Assembly (NCBI GenBank): GCA_028386065.3
Contig: JAKUCV010003285.1
Location: 36,180-100,179 of the forward strand
DNA: 64,000 bases
Direction: 5' to 3'
Source: Turnera subulata
Lineage: Eukaryota > Streptophyta > Magnoliopsida > Malpighiales > Passifloraceae
The notes beneath the pieces are model-generated. The model searched no databases. It was not told the origin of the DNA and saw nothing but the letters and a program-made list of their open reading frames with translations. Both the position numbers and the translations under genes were made by a program. Positions 23,291 to 33,792 of this stretch are shown here, piece after piece (position 1 is the stretch's first letter; each line of letters starts with the position of its first letter).

Positions 23291-24063
23291 TTGGTCAATA
23301 TGCTCACTGCTTATGATTCCTTCTCACTGTCAAAGGTGAAAAAGTGGAATTCAAGATCTCGTCTAGGTAGGTTCGAAAGAAAAAGGTTTGGTAACAATGG
23401 GTTTCGGGGAAAATGGGTGGTGTTTAACTTCCGACTCAGTTATGATTCACTTACTTTGAAATTATGCAAAATGTCATGTGTCATGCAAATCTAATTTTTG
23501 AATTTTCAGGACAGTTGAACATTTGCTCAAATTATCACAAAATGAATCTTCTTCTGAATCTTGACTGATCACTCCTTGAAGATTGGGCCTTTTCCTTGCT
23601 TGATAACCATGGATGAACTCCCCCTTTCTCCTCTTTTCATATTCCTTAAGTATGCATAAATTCGAGCCCCAAAATAACAAGACACAACACATATATACAA
23701 AGCATGACATATGCCACACAAATGCACGTACCACTTATTGAATTACTATGCATGAGATGCTCAGGGTATGCAACTAGTTGGGAGCTAGAGATTGCCGCTA
23801 GGGAATAGTTTGACCTACTTACATATGATAATGAATATCGCGTGAGGTCCAAGGCCCATTAATCCCCATCATTGCTAAGCATCGAGAAACGGGTTCACTC
23901 AAGCCACTATCGCTTAAGGAAAGCATTGTAGCGGACTCGGATTCCCTCGCCCTCTTGTGGTAGAGGCTTCACATCAATCATCACGAATGAAAGGCACTTA
24001 TGATGAAACATAAAAAGGCATACAAAATTCAACGATCTCACAAAGTTTCTTGAACCCTCAAAA
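23291..24063 (-). other. E1 5' leader
   Basis: Non-coding sequence between the PBS and the gag-like remnant on the minus strand. No domain is visible in any frame. Confidence 0.5.
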
Positions 24064-24081
24064 TCCCCAGCGGAGTTCCCA
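24064..24081 (-). other. Primer binding site of E1
   Basis: On the minus strand, two bases after the LTR end, TGGGAACTCCGCTGGGGA. It resembles the TGGCGACTCCGCTGGGGA primer site of Tat/Ogre elements (family knowledge: tRNA-Arg) with two changes. Confidence 0.7.
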
Positions 24082-24083
24082 GC

Positions 24084-25639
24084 TGTGAAGACCCGACCAA
24101 AAATCACTTGGGCCTCCTCACCTATCCTTTACACCTTCTTCTTTACCATTACCCATTATCTTTGGAGTCACCACCCGAATTTAATTATAGGGAAAAATTC
24201 GGAAAAACCTTTCCTTGAATCCCAATGACTCCGTTTAAAGCAACTGTTTAGCGAACCAAAGATAATGGGCCGAGGGTTTGTTATGGATGGGAAGGTATTA
24301 GGCACCCATCCATGTTGGGGTGAAACTTTGTGCAATTGAAGAATGTATGTATGCCTTGTGAACAAGTGTGTGCAAGGTGTGGAAGCAAATCACAAAATAA
24401 TAAAATCAAAATGAAACAAAAGGACAAAATAAAATAATTGGGCTTGAGTCTCCGCCACTAGAGACCACCTACGTACCCCGGCGACCGGGTTCAAAGCCCA
24501 CATAGTTCTTGTTACAACATCACAACAACCACATCATCAAAAGCATCATCAAGTCAGAAACAAACAGTAAACACAAAGGGATTAAGATTACCTCTTGTAG
24601 CCCTCCTCAAGCTCCTTGGATTGGGTTGTGTTCTTCACCTAACTCCTTTCCACTTCTAAGCTTAATTGTTAAACCCCTCTTGATCTACCCTTGCTGGATT
24701 ATTGTTGATGCTCCCCACAAAATTCCTTCATATTTTCTACCCAAAAGAAGATTTATATGCTTGGAGAAGTAGAGTTTCCCCAAGCAACAAAGCTTATAGG
24801 TAGTGTGTATAAATGAGTTATTCCCCCTTTGAAATGTGAATGGGAGGCCCTATTTATAGTGTTCTGGGAGTACAGGGGCGTGGACCTGCTTAATGACCAA
24901 GGTCTCAGCCAAAAATCTGGGCCAAAATTGTGTAGAATCAAATTAGGGGCAAAATCAGAGGAAACCGGGCGATTCTTGGCACCCATGACCGCCATGACCG
25001 CTCGGCCCCCCTGTGTCCACCCATTCTTTCCTTTTTACTCTCGCTTTCAACTAATTTGTCCCTGATTTGATTCAAGCACATAATAATCTCCTAATCAACC
25101 CAAAATCACCTCTTTTCTTGATTACTAATCCACCCAATCATTCCATAACTGATTGATTACAAATCAATCCCCCATTTTATGTAAAATCATACCAAAAACA
25201 TATTTTCCATTTAAATGATGATTTAACTATGATTTTCCACAAAAATCAGAGCTAAAATTAGCCTACAAGAAATGTGCTTATTGGCTGATTAACTCTGGAA
25301 GGTCTATATTCCGTTAACTTAGGCCCTCAAATTCTTCCTTAACCTAAAAATAATTCATCTCATTATAATCGGGTTAAAATAAACAAGAAAGCCCAAATAA
25401 ATAAAATAGGACAATATTTTAATGAGCTGAACCTTAATATATTTTCCTAAGAATAACTCATCTCATTAATCCTAAGGTTCAAACATATAAACTCCAATTC
25501 ATAAAATAGATGCATTCCACTAAAATAAATTCTAAGTGTGCCTTAGCCAAAGATCAAATCTTCTCATTATTCTTATAATTTGAGCATACTCAAAATCTTA
25601 ATTAGAGAGATATTTGTGGGTCAAATTTGGGTGTTCACA
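24084..25639 (-). mobile_element. 5' LTR of E1
   Basis: 1556 bp. The minus strand starts TGTGAACACCC (25639) and ends GGTCTTCACA (24084), giving TGTGAA...TTCACA inverted termini. The PBS follows immediately. Shares long stretches with 1-672 and, in reverse, with 27331-27956. Confidence 0.8.
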
Positions 25640-25829
25640 GCGTCCCATTTCTTTCAAACCCACTTGGGAACATAGAAATCTAGGATACACGTGAGCCAGA
25701 GACACACCCAACCGCAGAACGACACCTTTCCCCAGACCAGTTAGACGATGAGAGAACATGAGATACCTAGAGATGAGACAACCAGGCCATGGAACAGCAT
25801 CCATAACCTTCTTTGGTGGATGTTGAGAG

Positions 25830-26840
25830 AGAAAAGCCGAGGACTCAGTCCTCGCAATCCTGAGCTAAGATGATCCCAAAAGCCAAGGACCCAGTTCTTG
25901 CAAACCACAAGCCGGGGACCTGGTTCTTGCAAACCTTAGGAAAACCAACGCAAAGCCGGGACCTAATTCTTGCAAACCTTGAGATGAGCATACGTAAATG
26001 TGAGTAAACCTAGAGAGGAACAAATTCAAAGCCGAGGACCCAGTTCTCGTAAACCTTAAGATGAGTAAACCTAAACCCGAGGACCCAGTCCCCGCAAACA
26101 CTGTCTGAGGATCTGGTTCTCGCAGACCCAAAGCCGAAGACCCGGTTCTCGTAAATTTTGAGACGAGTAAAAGCCGAGGACCTAGTCCCGACAAACACAA
26201 GCTGAGGACCCGATTCTCGAAAAGCCCGGGATGAGACGATTCCCAAAAACCAAAACCGAGGATCCAGTCCCTGCAAACATAAGCCAAGGACCCGGTTCTC
26301 CCAAAACCAAAGCCGAGGACCCATTTATCGCAAACCCCGGGATGAGATGATTCCTGAAAACCAAAAAACCTAGGATGAAATGATTCTGATAAGCCGAAGA
26401 CCTCGTCTTCGCAAATCACAAAGCCGAGGACCCAATTCTCGCAAACCCCGGGATGAGATGTTTCTCGAAAAACCACAACCTAGGATGAGATGATTCCCAT
26501 AAGCCGAAGACCCGGTCTTTGCAAATCACAAAGCCGAGAACCCAGTTCTCGTAAACCCCAGGATGAGATGGTTCCTAAAAACCAAAAAGATCTGGGATGA
26601 GATTATTCCCATAAGCCGAGGACCCGGTCTTAGCAAATCACAAGCCGAGGACCCAGTTCTCGCAAATCTTGGGATGAGATGATTCCCGAAAACCACAACC
26701 TGGGATGTGTTGATTCCCACAAGTTGAAGACCTGGTCTTCGCAAACAACAAACCAAGGATGCAGTCGTCACAATTTTAAAAAAAACCAAGGGTCGGCCCC
26801 TCACAAACCTTTGGGATGAGATGAGTCTAGAAGTGGAGCA
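25830..26840 (+). repeat. Degenerate tandem array of the E1-family 3' UTR
   Basis: Repeated GCCGAGGACCCAGTTCTCGC and GGGATGAGATGATTCC strings are the reverse complement of the 80-bp unit at 833-1240. Here they are longer (about 1 kb) and more irregular. ORFs through it, on the minus strand up to 203 codons, are repeat artefacts. Confidence 0.85.
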
Positions 26841-26861
26841 TGGAATGCTCTGACCCCTGTT

Positions 26862-27615
26862 GCGCAACACCTACATCAATCATTCAAATTTGGTTGTTCC
26901 TTTCTTCCATTGTTTTGTACTTCGTTTCTAAAAACTCATCAACGAGGGCCTTCTGTGAACACCCAAATTTTACCCGCAGATATTCTGCTAAATTGGATTT
27001 TTAATATACCAGAACCTTGAGATTGATGAGATGATTCGGTCTTCGAAGTAAGAGATGTTTGGAATTTATTTTAATAGAATTTATACATTTTGGTAATTTG
27101 AACCTTTATGTGTTGGAGTCTTAGGATTAATGAGAAGATTTAATCTTGAGATAAAAATATATATCAAGGTCTAATTTGCTAAGATATGTTTTATTTCATT
27201 TTTTTGGGCTTTCTTATTTATTTCAACCCAATTATATTGCGCAACACCTACATCAATCATTCAAATTTAGTTGTTCCTTTCTTCCATTGTTTTGTACTTT
27301 GTTTCTAAAACCTCATCAACGAGGGCCTTCTGTGAACACCCAAATTTGACCCGCAGATATTCTGCTAAATTGGATTTTTTAATATACCAGAACCTTGAGA
27401 TTGATGAGATGATTCGGTCTTCGAAGTAAGACATGTTTGGAATTTATTTTAGTAGAATTTATACATTTTGGTAATTTGAACCTTTATGTGTTGGAGTCTT
27501 AGGATTAATGAGAAGATTTAATCTTGAGATAAAAATATATATCAAGGTCTAATTTGCTAAGATATGTTTTATTTCATTTTTTTGGGCTTTCTTATTTATT
27601 TCAACCCAATTATAT
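26862..27615 (+). repeat. 377-bp tandem duplication spanning the E4 PPT and LTR start
   Basis: Unit 1 is 26862-27238 and unit 2 is 27239-27615. Both start GCGCAACACCTACATC and contain the PPT and TGTGAACACCC (26954 and 27331, 377 bp apart). They differ at only a few bases, such as AAATTTTACCC versus AAATTTGACCC. Confidence 0.92.
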
Positions 27616-27956
27616 TGAGATGATTTATTTTTGGTTTAGGAATGGATTTAGGGTCCTAAGTTAATAGAATATAGATTCTCCAGAGTTGATTGGCCCATAA
27701 AGCACATTACTTACAGACAAAAAGCATCAAGGGTAGACAAAAAAGAGATCAAATAATGAGCTAAGGAGTGGGAAAAAAGTGGGTGAAGAACACAGCCCAT
27801 ATAAAGGAGATAGACGTGGGCTACAAGAGGTAATCCTAAATCCCATTTTTGTGTACTGTTTGTTGATGATTTGATGATGATATTGATGATGTAATTGCTG
27901 TTGTGAAGCCATAACAAGAACTACGTGGGCTTTGGGCCCGATCGCCGGGGTACGTA
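27331..27956 (+). mobile_element. Truncated LTR of E4
   Basis: Begins TGTGAACACCC and is broken after CCGGGGTACGTA by the E5 start. It is homologous to 24471-25639 reversed, but lacks about 340 bp that the E1 5' LTR has, like the LTR at 1-672. Confidence 0.75.
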
Positions 27957-28337
27957 TGTAACGCCCCAATTTTTCATAATTAAATTTATGGAATTTATGG
28001 TATTTTATTTCCAATTTTACACTCAAGATACTTCCGAATTTTTCATCGAGGAATTGTTTCTTTACCTTAGAAGTCATCTCTTCTATGTTGGTATTTACCT
28101 TTAGTTAGTTTTTCTTTGGAGTAAATTTATGTGGGAGGTGAAACACATGTTTTGGGGTAGTTTTGAGTTAAACTACGCCATTTTGGGAACCTCAAGGCAT
28201 AAAACTCAAGAAGGGCTCGCATGTTGACCAGAACATATGGGCGCGTTGTCCTAGGAAGGTAGGAAGTTGAACGACGCCATTTTGCTAATCAAAATGACGC
28301 TGTTTCGTTAACAGGGAACCCTAGGATTTACCCTAGG

Positions 28338-28345
28338 TATAAAAA
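28338..28345 (+). promoter_or_regulatory. TATA box of E5
   Basis: TATAAAAA followed directly by a CT-rich initiator-like run. E3 has a CT-rich run at the same relative place without a good TATA. Confidence 0.45.
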
Positions 28346-28802
28346 CTTCACTTTCTCTCTCTCTTCATTCTTTTCCTTCTCTTTCTCTTCCCGAGTCGAC
28401 TGCGCATTTCTCTTTCTTTTTTTCTTTTTCTTTTTATTTTTCTCTTCTCTTCCTTCCAACCGACGAGACGTCGCCACCGCCTTGTTTTCTTTTCTTCCAT
28501 CTCACCTTCACAACCGTTGCTGCCTATCGGTGTTGTGTTGTCTTCAACGTCTGTGTCTGCGAGAGGGGTGGAGTTGCTCGCGGAGGATCCGGGTTCTTCT
28601 CGGGTTGTACAACGAGACGAAGCTCGGTGGGAGGAATTGAGCATCGTGTCTGGTAAGCTGGTGTGCCTTTTTCTTTGTTTTTTTCCCTTCTTCTCCGTTC
28701 TTCCTTGGGTCTGATTAGTTAATCGGGTTTGTGTGTGTGTTGTTTGCTCGATGTGGTGGTGTGGTGCTTGGGTTGAGCAGTCGGTAGGGGTTCGGGATCC
28801 GG

Positions 28803-28803
<1 letters not shown>

Positions 28804-28837
<34 letters not shown>
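28804..28837. repeat. (TG)n microsatellite
   Basis: About 17 uninterrupted TG dinucleotides inside E5. Confidence 0.95.
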
Positions 28838-28838
<1 letters not shown>

Positions 28839-31075
28839 TTGAGCTTAGCGTGCCGTCGTGTTTTGGGCAGCGAGTTGCAGAACCCGACTTGGACGAGTTG
28901 GGGTTGTTGCCGAGCTATTTTCGGGCAGAGATTCTTGGCTCGGGTTGTTGTTTTTCGGTAAGATTCTTGGCCACCTCTGCTTTCTGATTTGTTTGATATT
29001 TTGGGTTGAGGTTTGGTTGGTTTGAAATCTTGTTGAATTTTTTGGAATAGGACAGTGGTGTGTTTTGGAGTTTTTCGGGGTTTCTGTGGAGATCCGGCGA
29101 AGTTTGTCCGGAATCCGGCACCTCGGGTTACTGTTCCGGCAAGGCAGGATATACTTCGATTTTAACAGTATTTTTTTCCCGATGGAGATGTACTTTGATT
29201 TTTTCTTCTTCATTCATGCCATGTATTATACTGAAGGAGTATTATAAATGTACCGGGAATATCGGGATAGTAAACCGTGTATGGAGAAAAGAGTGACATG
29301 GCCGGTTTGTCCGACGCGGGTAGAACTTCTAGGACGGATAACTCGGGCTCGGGTAAAATCTTTCAATAGGGGTTAGACAAAATTGGGCCCAGGCCTTGTA
29401 ATGAGATGTTATGACCAACATGACTAATTTGTTTTAATTAAGAGATGGGCTTTAGGCCCAAGGACATTTATGGGTTAAATGGTAGTTTTGAGGATGTGGT
29501 CTTTAGTCCCAGCAATCATGAGAACTTTAAGCTGGATTATGATTTTGGACTTAGTGGGCTTTAAGCCTATGAATCTTAGGCTCCTGACATGATGGAGATG
29601 TGGACCATAAGTGGAATTGGATCTTTGGGCTTAGACTCTGACCATGGTAGTAAACGGGCCTAGACTCACGTTTTATTAACATAATCGGGCTTGAAGGCTT
29701 AAATCAATATAGTGATATGATCACATAACTAGTTTACATCTGGCATGACCAATGTTTGTCATATAAGTGACCCTGTTATGTTATGATATAGGTTATGTCA
29801 AGGCAAGGCAGTGTACCGGATTTTTTCAAGGCAATTTCTATAGTTCATGTGAGGACATATAAACCTTTATATGCTTTACTGCCTGCGGTACTCAGATTGA
29901 TAGGCTTGGTACATAGTTTGGTAAATGATTTTATGATGCAAGTATTTTATGCTTGGTTTAGCTTGTTGTGATACATGCTCTGGCTATGTTGTGTGCCTGA
30001 TTGTGTATGTTCTTCGTTGCCATATTAAACTGTTATGAGCTGATAATGCCATGCATTGTTATAAGCTGATAATGCCACGTTGATTATTTATGGCTATTAT
30101 TGCCTTATTTTATAATTTGTATTGTTCTGCCAATATCATGAATTTATGTGAGCCTTAAGCTCGGTTTAGAGACTATCTTTGGTGGCACACCACCTGTATA
30201 CACACTTTGAGGATCATATTATACGATCTACTGTGAGGCTGTTGACCGGTAGCACCGAGAGGGAGAGAGGGTATCCCTCGGGTCCTGTTATGATAATAAG
30301 TGGTACTCACAGAGACGGCGATGTGGGGATTGATGGGTACGCCCCTCGATTAGTATATTAGGGACCCCTCACAAAGCTGGCGCCTTAGGAATTGTCGGGT
30401 GTACCCCTTGGTTATTTGTTATTACCTATTCTTTTTGTGAGAGCATCCCTCACAGAGCTGGCAACTTGGGGACTGATGGGTATGCCCTAACATTCTTGTT
30501 TATGTATTCCTTTGAGGAGAGCACCCCTCCTAGAGCTGTTGGCCACTTGGTTGTTAGTGGTTTCTTTTGTCGGAACTTACATACTCCGGTGTATCGGAGC
30601 TGGCTAGTCACTACCACACCTGACGCACACATTAGAGGGCCCTAATAAAATATTCAAAGTTAATAACTGATAAATTATCACTTCAATAAGAAGATTTGAG
30701 TTAAGTGTGGGATTAAAGTCTGATGTTGACTTTGTTTTGGGCACTATGACTTGTTATGTGCACTGTGGCAGTTATTGCCAAGTACCACTGTACTCGCGGT
30801 TGATTTGTACTAGTATATTCTGGTTTATCTGTTTATGATGAGACAGTGGTTGGTCTCACCCCTCACTTTTACACAGGCTGACTGATCGTGGATCAGGGAT
30901 GGATTTAGGTAACTGTGCCTACTTTCCTGTGTAGACGGATCCATAGGTCGACACTCCATATTCTTGCACTTGTCATTGGACTTGTTAGTGAATTTCGCTG
31001 CATAACGTATCGGGATGCTGTTTTGTTTTATTTGGATTGAACATTTGTTATTCCGATTGGTTTACCGGTGTTTCC

Positions 31076-32381
31076 TGACGTGCATGAAATTACGCATATT
31101 TTACAGCTCACACAGACGTCTTTTGGCCTTGTATTCATCCATTATTCAAGAATTTAGGCATCAAATCACTTCTTTTACCATCAAAACTACCTTTCCTCAT
31201 CCTTGGTTGCTTTCAGGTGCATTTTGGTGCAATTTGGAGCTTATTTGGCGATTTTTGGTTCAGCAGCGCCGTTGCTAGTAAAAATGGTCCAGACTGCCAA
31301 CAGCGACGCTGTTGGCATGAAGCTTCGAATCAGAATTTTATTTTTGACAAATTTCTCCTACATCTTAGGAGCTTGAAGTCGGTGCATTTGGAAGTTCCCT
31401 CTTTGGAAACAAGTTTATTTTTGCCACTTTTATGAAGATTCCTTATTCTCCAAAATTTAAGGTTTTCAATTGAAGGCTATGTAAATATGAAGAAAAAAAC
31501 CCTAAGGACAGACTTTATCTACTACAAGAAGTCGGCAAGAAGAATTTTTTAAGATTAGAAGAAAAGTGATTCGCTAGGTTTTTATTCTTGTCATGTCGAC
31601 AACCATGATTTTACTATTCCTTTATTTCTCTATGAACTAAATCTTCAATCTAGGTTCAGGGGATGTAGCTACAGATTCATGATTGGTTTATAATTTAGTT
31701 TCTGGTTTTCTTTGATTCGTTTCTATCTTGATTTGATATAGAGAGCTTAATAGTGTCTACGGCCTGATCATCCATAAACACTACCTTAGATGACTTAGTG
31801 ACGGACCTAACGATGAAACTAGGAACGCAAAACGTTCTATATCAGACCTCTACCTTACCTGCTATCGAAAGAAGTTTTTAGGGTAGTTTGGGATAACACC
31901 GCCTGGTACAGCGACACTGCGCCCTAGGAAGGAGCTTCACTAGCAAAAGCGGGCTGTTCGGAACTAGGGTAGGTTTGTTTCTATACGTGACAATAGTAAT
32001 AAACATTTTAGGTCAGGTTGCCCTTCAAGATAGGCGAGTTAATGCACCAGAACACGGATTTGTAGTCCGACAGCGACGCTGTAGTGAACCCCGGAAAACC
32101 TAGGTCTCCCATCACTGCTTCCTTTTAACTCCAGAACTCGATCTTAGTTGATTTACTCTGCTTTAATTTACTGTCGATATAATTTACTCTTTCATTTATT
32201 GTTTATTTAGCTTATTAATTACAAACACTGCTTCTACATCTTGATATATATTTATTTTCCTACCTATTTTCAGTCTAATCAATTGAGAAGTGCTAAGGAC
32301 AGTATTATTTTCCAGTCCCTATGATTCGACCTTGTTTACTACAGCAATGCTGTATACTTGCAGCACGTTTTGCGACGAACA
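31076..32381 (+). mobile_element. 5' LTR of E6
   Basis: The end is set by GACGAACA just before the PBS. The start is placed at TGACGTGCATG because the E5 LTR appears to end at 31075. No second LTR copy is available to prove the left edge. Contains a perfect 21-bp palindrome at 31296-31316. Confidence 0.6.
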
Positions 32382-32387
32382 AGTTTT

Positions 32388-32405
32388 TGGCGCCGTTGCC
32401 AGGGA
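32388..32405 (+). other. Primer binding site of E6
   Basis: TGGCGCCGTTGCCAGGGA, the Athila-type site, 6 bp after the LTR end. Confidence 0.85.
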
Positions 32406-32523
32406 CTGCGCTACATAATACTACTTAGTGTTTTAGATTGATTAGGCTTTCTTTGTTTTTTGATTTTCTTTGCTTTCTTGTGGCAGGCTGCTGACAGTGC
32501 CGCTGTTGAATCTCTAGTAGTGT

Positions 32524-33792
32524 ATGCAAACTAAGAGCCAGCATCCCGAGCTAATCCATATTCCTATTATTGAAGGCACTGCTAGGGCAAACCGCAGGAA
32601 AGTAAGGGAACAAAAAGCAGCTGAAACCGTCGAGACATCGACAATGGCCGGTATCAATCCTCCAAACAATGGTCGGGATGATGATGGTAACATCATCAAC
32701 CCCCCAAGCAGCCAGGATGACCTACCAAGGAATGATGAGGGCAATATCATCAATCCTGTAGGCCCAAGGAACCAGCAGCGTTAGCATCAGAACGCTGTTG
32801 CCCATGACATTATCGATCCCTTTGCCAACATCCCCAATCTGCCAATCAACCAGCTTATGCGACCTCGCCATACAACACTGACTTTAGCCATAGCACCATT
32901 TAATAATGATCAACCATATGAGCTCAGAACCAACTTGGTTCAAATAGTGCAAAATAAGCAGTTTGGAGGATCGGCACTGGAGGACCCTAACCAGAACTTG
33001 GAGGACTTTCTGGATATCTGTACCACCACCAGGATTTAGGGGTGTTTTGAAGAAGCCAAGAAGCTTCATCTTTTCAAATTCTCTCTCAGGGATGGAGCCA
33101 AGAGATGGCTGAAAACTCTGCCAGCAAGCAGCAACACCACCTGGGAGCAAATGGAAGAAGCATTCTTGAAGAAATATTTTCCTGATACAAAGATGGACGA
33201 GCTTCGTGGGCAAATCTGCAACTTCACGCAAAAATATGATGAAACAATGGTGCAAGCATGGGAGAGATTCCAGGATTTAATCCAGCGCTGCCCTGCTCAT
33301 ATGGTATACTCGCCCGCGCTGCTGGGGATCTTCTGTCGTGCCATGTCACCTGAGGACAGGCGCACTCTTAATGCTGCAGCGCCCGATGGGAAGTTTAAGC
33401 ATGCACCGTATGAGGATGCCAAGAGAATCATGCTTAACCTTGAAGAAGATGATGAGCCGCGTCGCAATGCAAGGGGTGTGCATCATGTTAACAAGAAGAC
33501 CAATATAGAGGCCCAGCTTGCTGCCATCTCCAAGCAACTAAAAGACTTGACCACCAAGCCAGTGCAACCTGTAGCTTAGGTACAACCTATTGCCCAATAT
33601 AGTGTCTGTGAAATTTGCAGTAGCTATCACTCTTTCCTTGAGTGTCCTGAGAACAGTTCAGAGGAGGCAAATTTCATTGACCGCCGCCCAAACTAGTCCT
33701 ATAATAGCTACAATCAGGCATATAATCAGGCGTGGCGTCAAAATTCCAATCCGAATTATCAGCAGCAGGAGCGGAAAGAAGGGCAGCAAGGA
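32524..33792 (+). pseudogene. gag: E6 gag, N-terminal part (before the E7 insertion)
   Basis: The frame from 32524 begins MQTKSQHPELIHIP. The Athila gag domain is clear: NLVQIVQNKQFGGSALEDPN, LFKFSLRDGAKRWLKTL, WEQMEEAFLKKYFPDTK, WERFQDLIQRCP. A zinc-knuckle-like CEICSSYHSFLECP and an Asn/Gln-rich tail follow. In-frame TAG codons at 32782, 33037, 33577 and 33694 each replace a probable Gln codon. The frame is interrupted at 33792 by E7 and resumes at 42005. Confidence 0.88.

Larger units (their letters stand above)
1..25639 (-). mobile_element. E1: Tat-like non-autonomous LTR retrotransposon, nested and incomplete at the left edge
   Basis: Read on the minus strand, the parts come in retroviral order. 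An LTR (24084-25639) begins TGTGAACACCC and ends TCTTCACA. It is followed by a tRNA-primer-like site, a degraded gag-like frame, an antisense plant-mobile-domain gene, 3' UTR tandem arrays, a purine tract, and a second LTR edge with the same TGTGAACACCC start at 672. No protease, RT or integrase is visible between the LTRs, so it would depend on a relative. E2, E3 and an Athila LTR remnant interrupt it. The PBS type, 3' UTR satellites and extra antisense ORF point to the Tat/Ogre lineage, but without pol this is inference. The two LTRs differ by many substitutions and by about 340 bp present only in the right one, so the element is old, or the ends belong to two related copies. Confidence 0.6.
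25640..27956 (+). mobile_element. E4: 3' fragment of a second E1-family element, opposite orientation
   Basis: On the plus strand this holds 3' UTR sequence (25640-26861), a PPT, and the first 626 bp of an LTR starting TGTGAACACCC. The left side is cut exactly at the E1 LTR edge and the right side at the E5 LTR start. This fits E1 having inserted into E4, and E5 having inserted into the E4 LTR. Confidence 0.7.
27957..31075 (+). mobile_element. E5: LTR of the E3 family (3.1 kb)
   Basis: Starts TGTAACGCCCC. Its last stretch (ATTTGTTATT...CCGGTGTTTCC) aligns with the E3 end (CACGGGTGTTTCA), so nearly the full LTR is present with a mutated terminus. The 5 bp before it (acgta) do not recur after 31075 (tgacg), so it is not a simple solo LTR with intact target duplication. 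E6 begins right at its end. It shows 'gggctttaggccc' phrases like E3 and a CT-rich leader at 28345-28450. No family protein is seen inside. Confidence 0.75.

Noticed and set aside
25865..26476. 203-codon minus ORF in the E4 array
   Set aside because: It lies wholly within the tandem repeat and has no domain; a repeat artefact.
28804..28837. (TG)n run as Z-DNA or a regulatory element
   Set aside because: An ordinary microsatellite inside an LTR; nothing specific supports a function.
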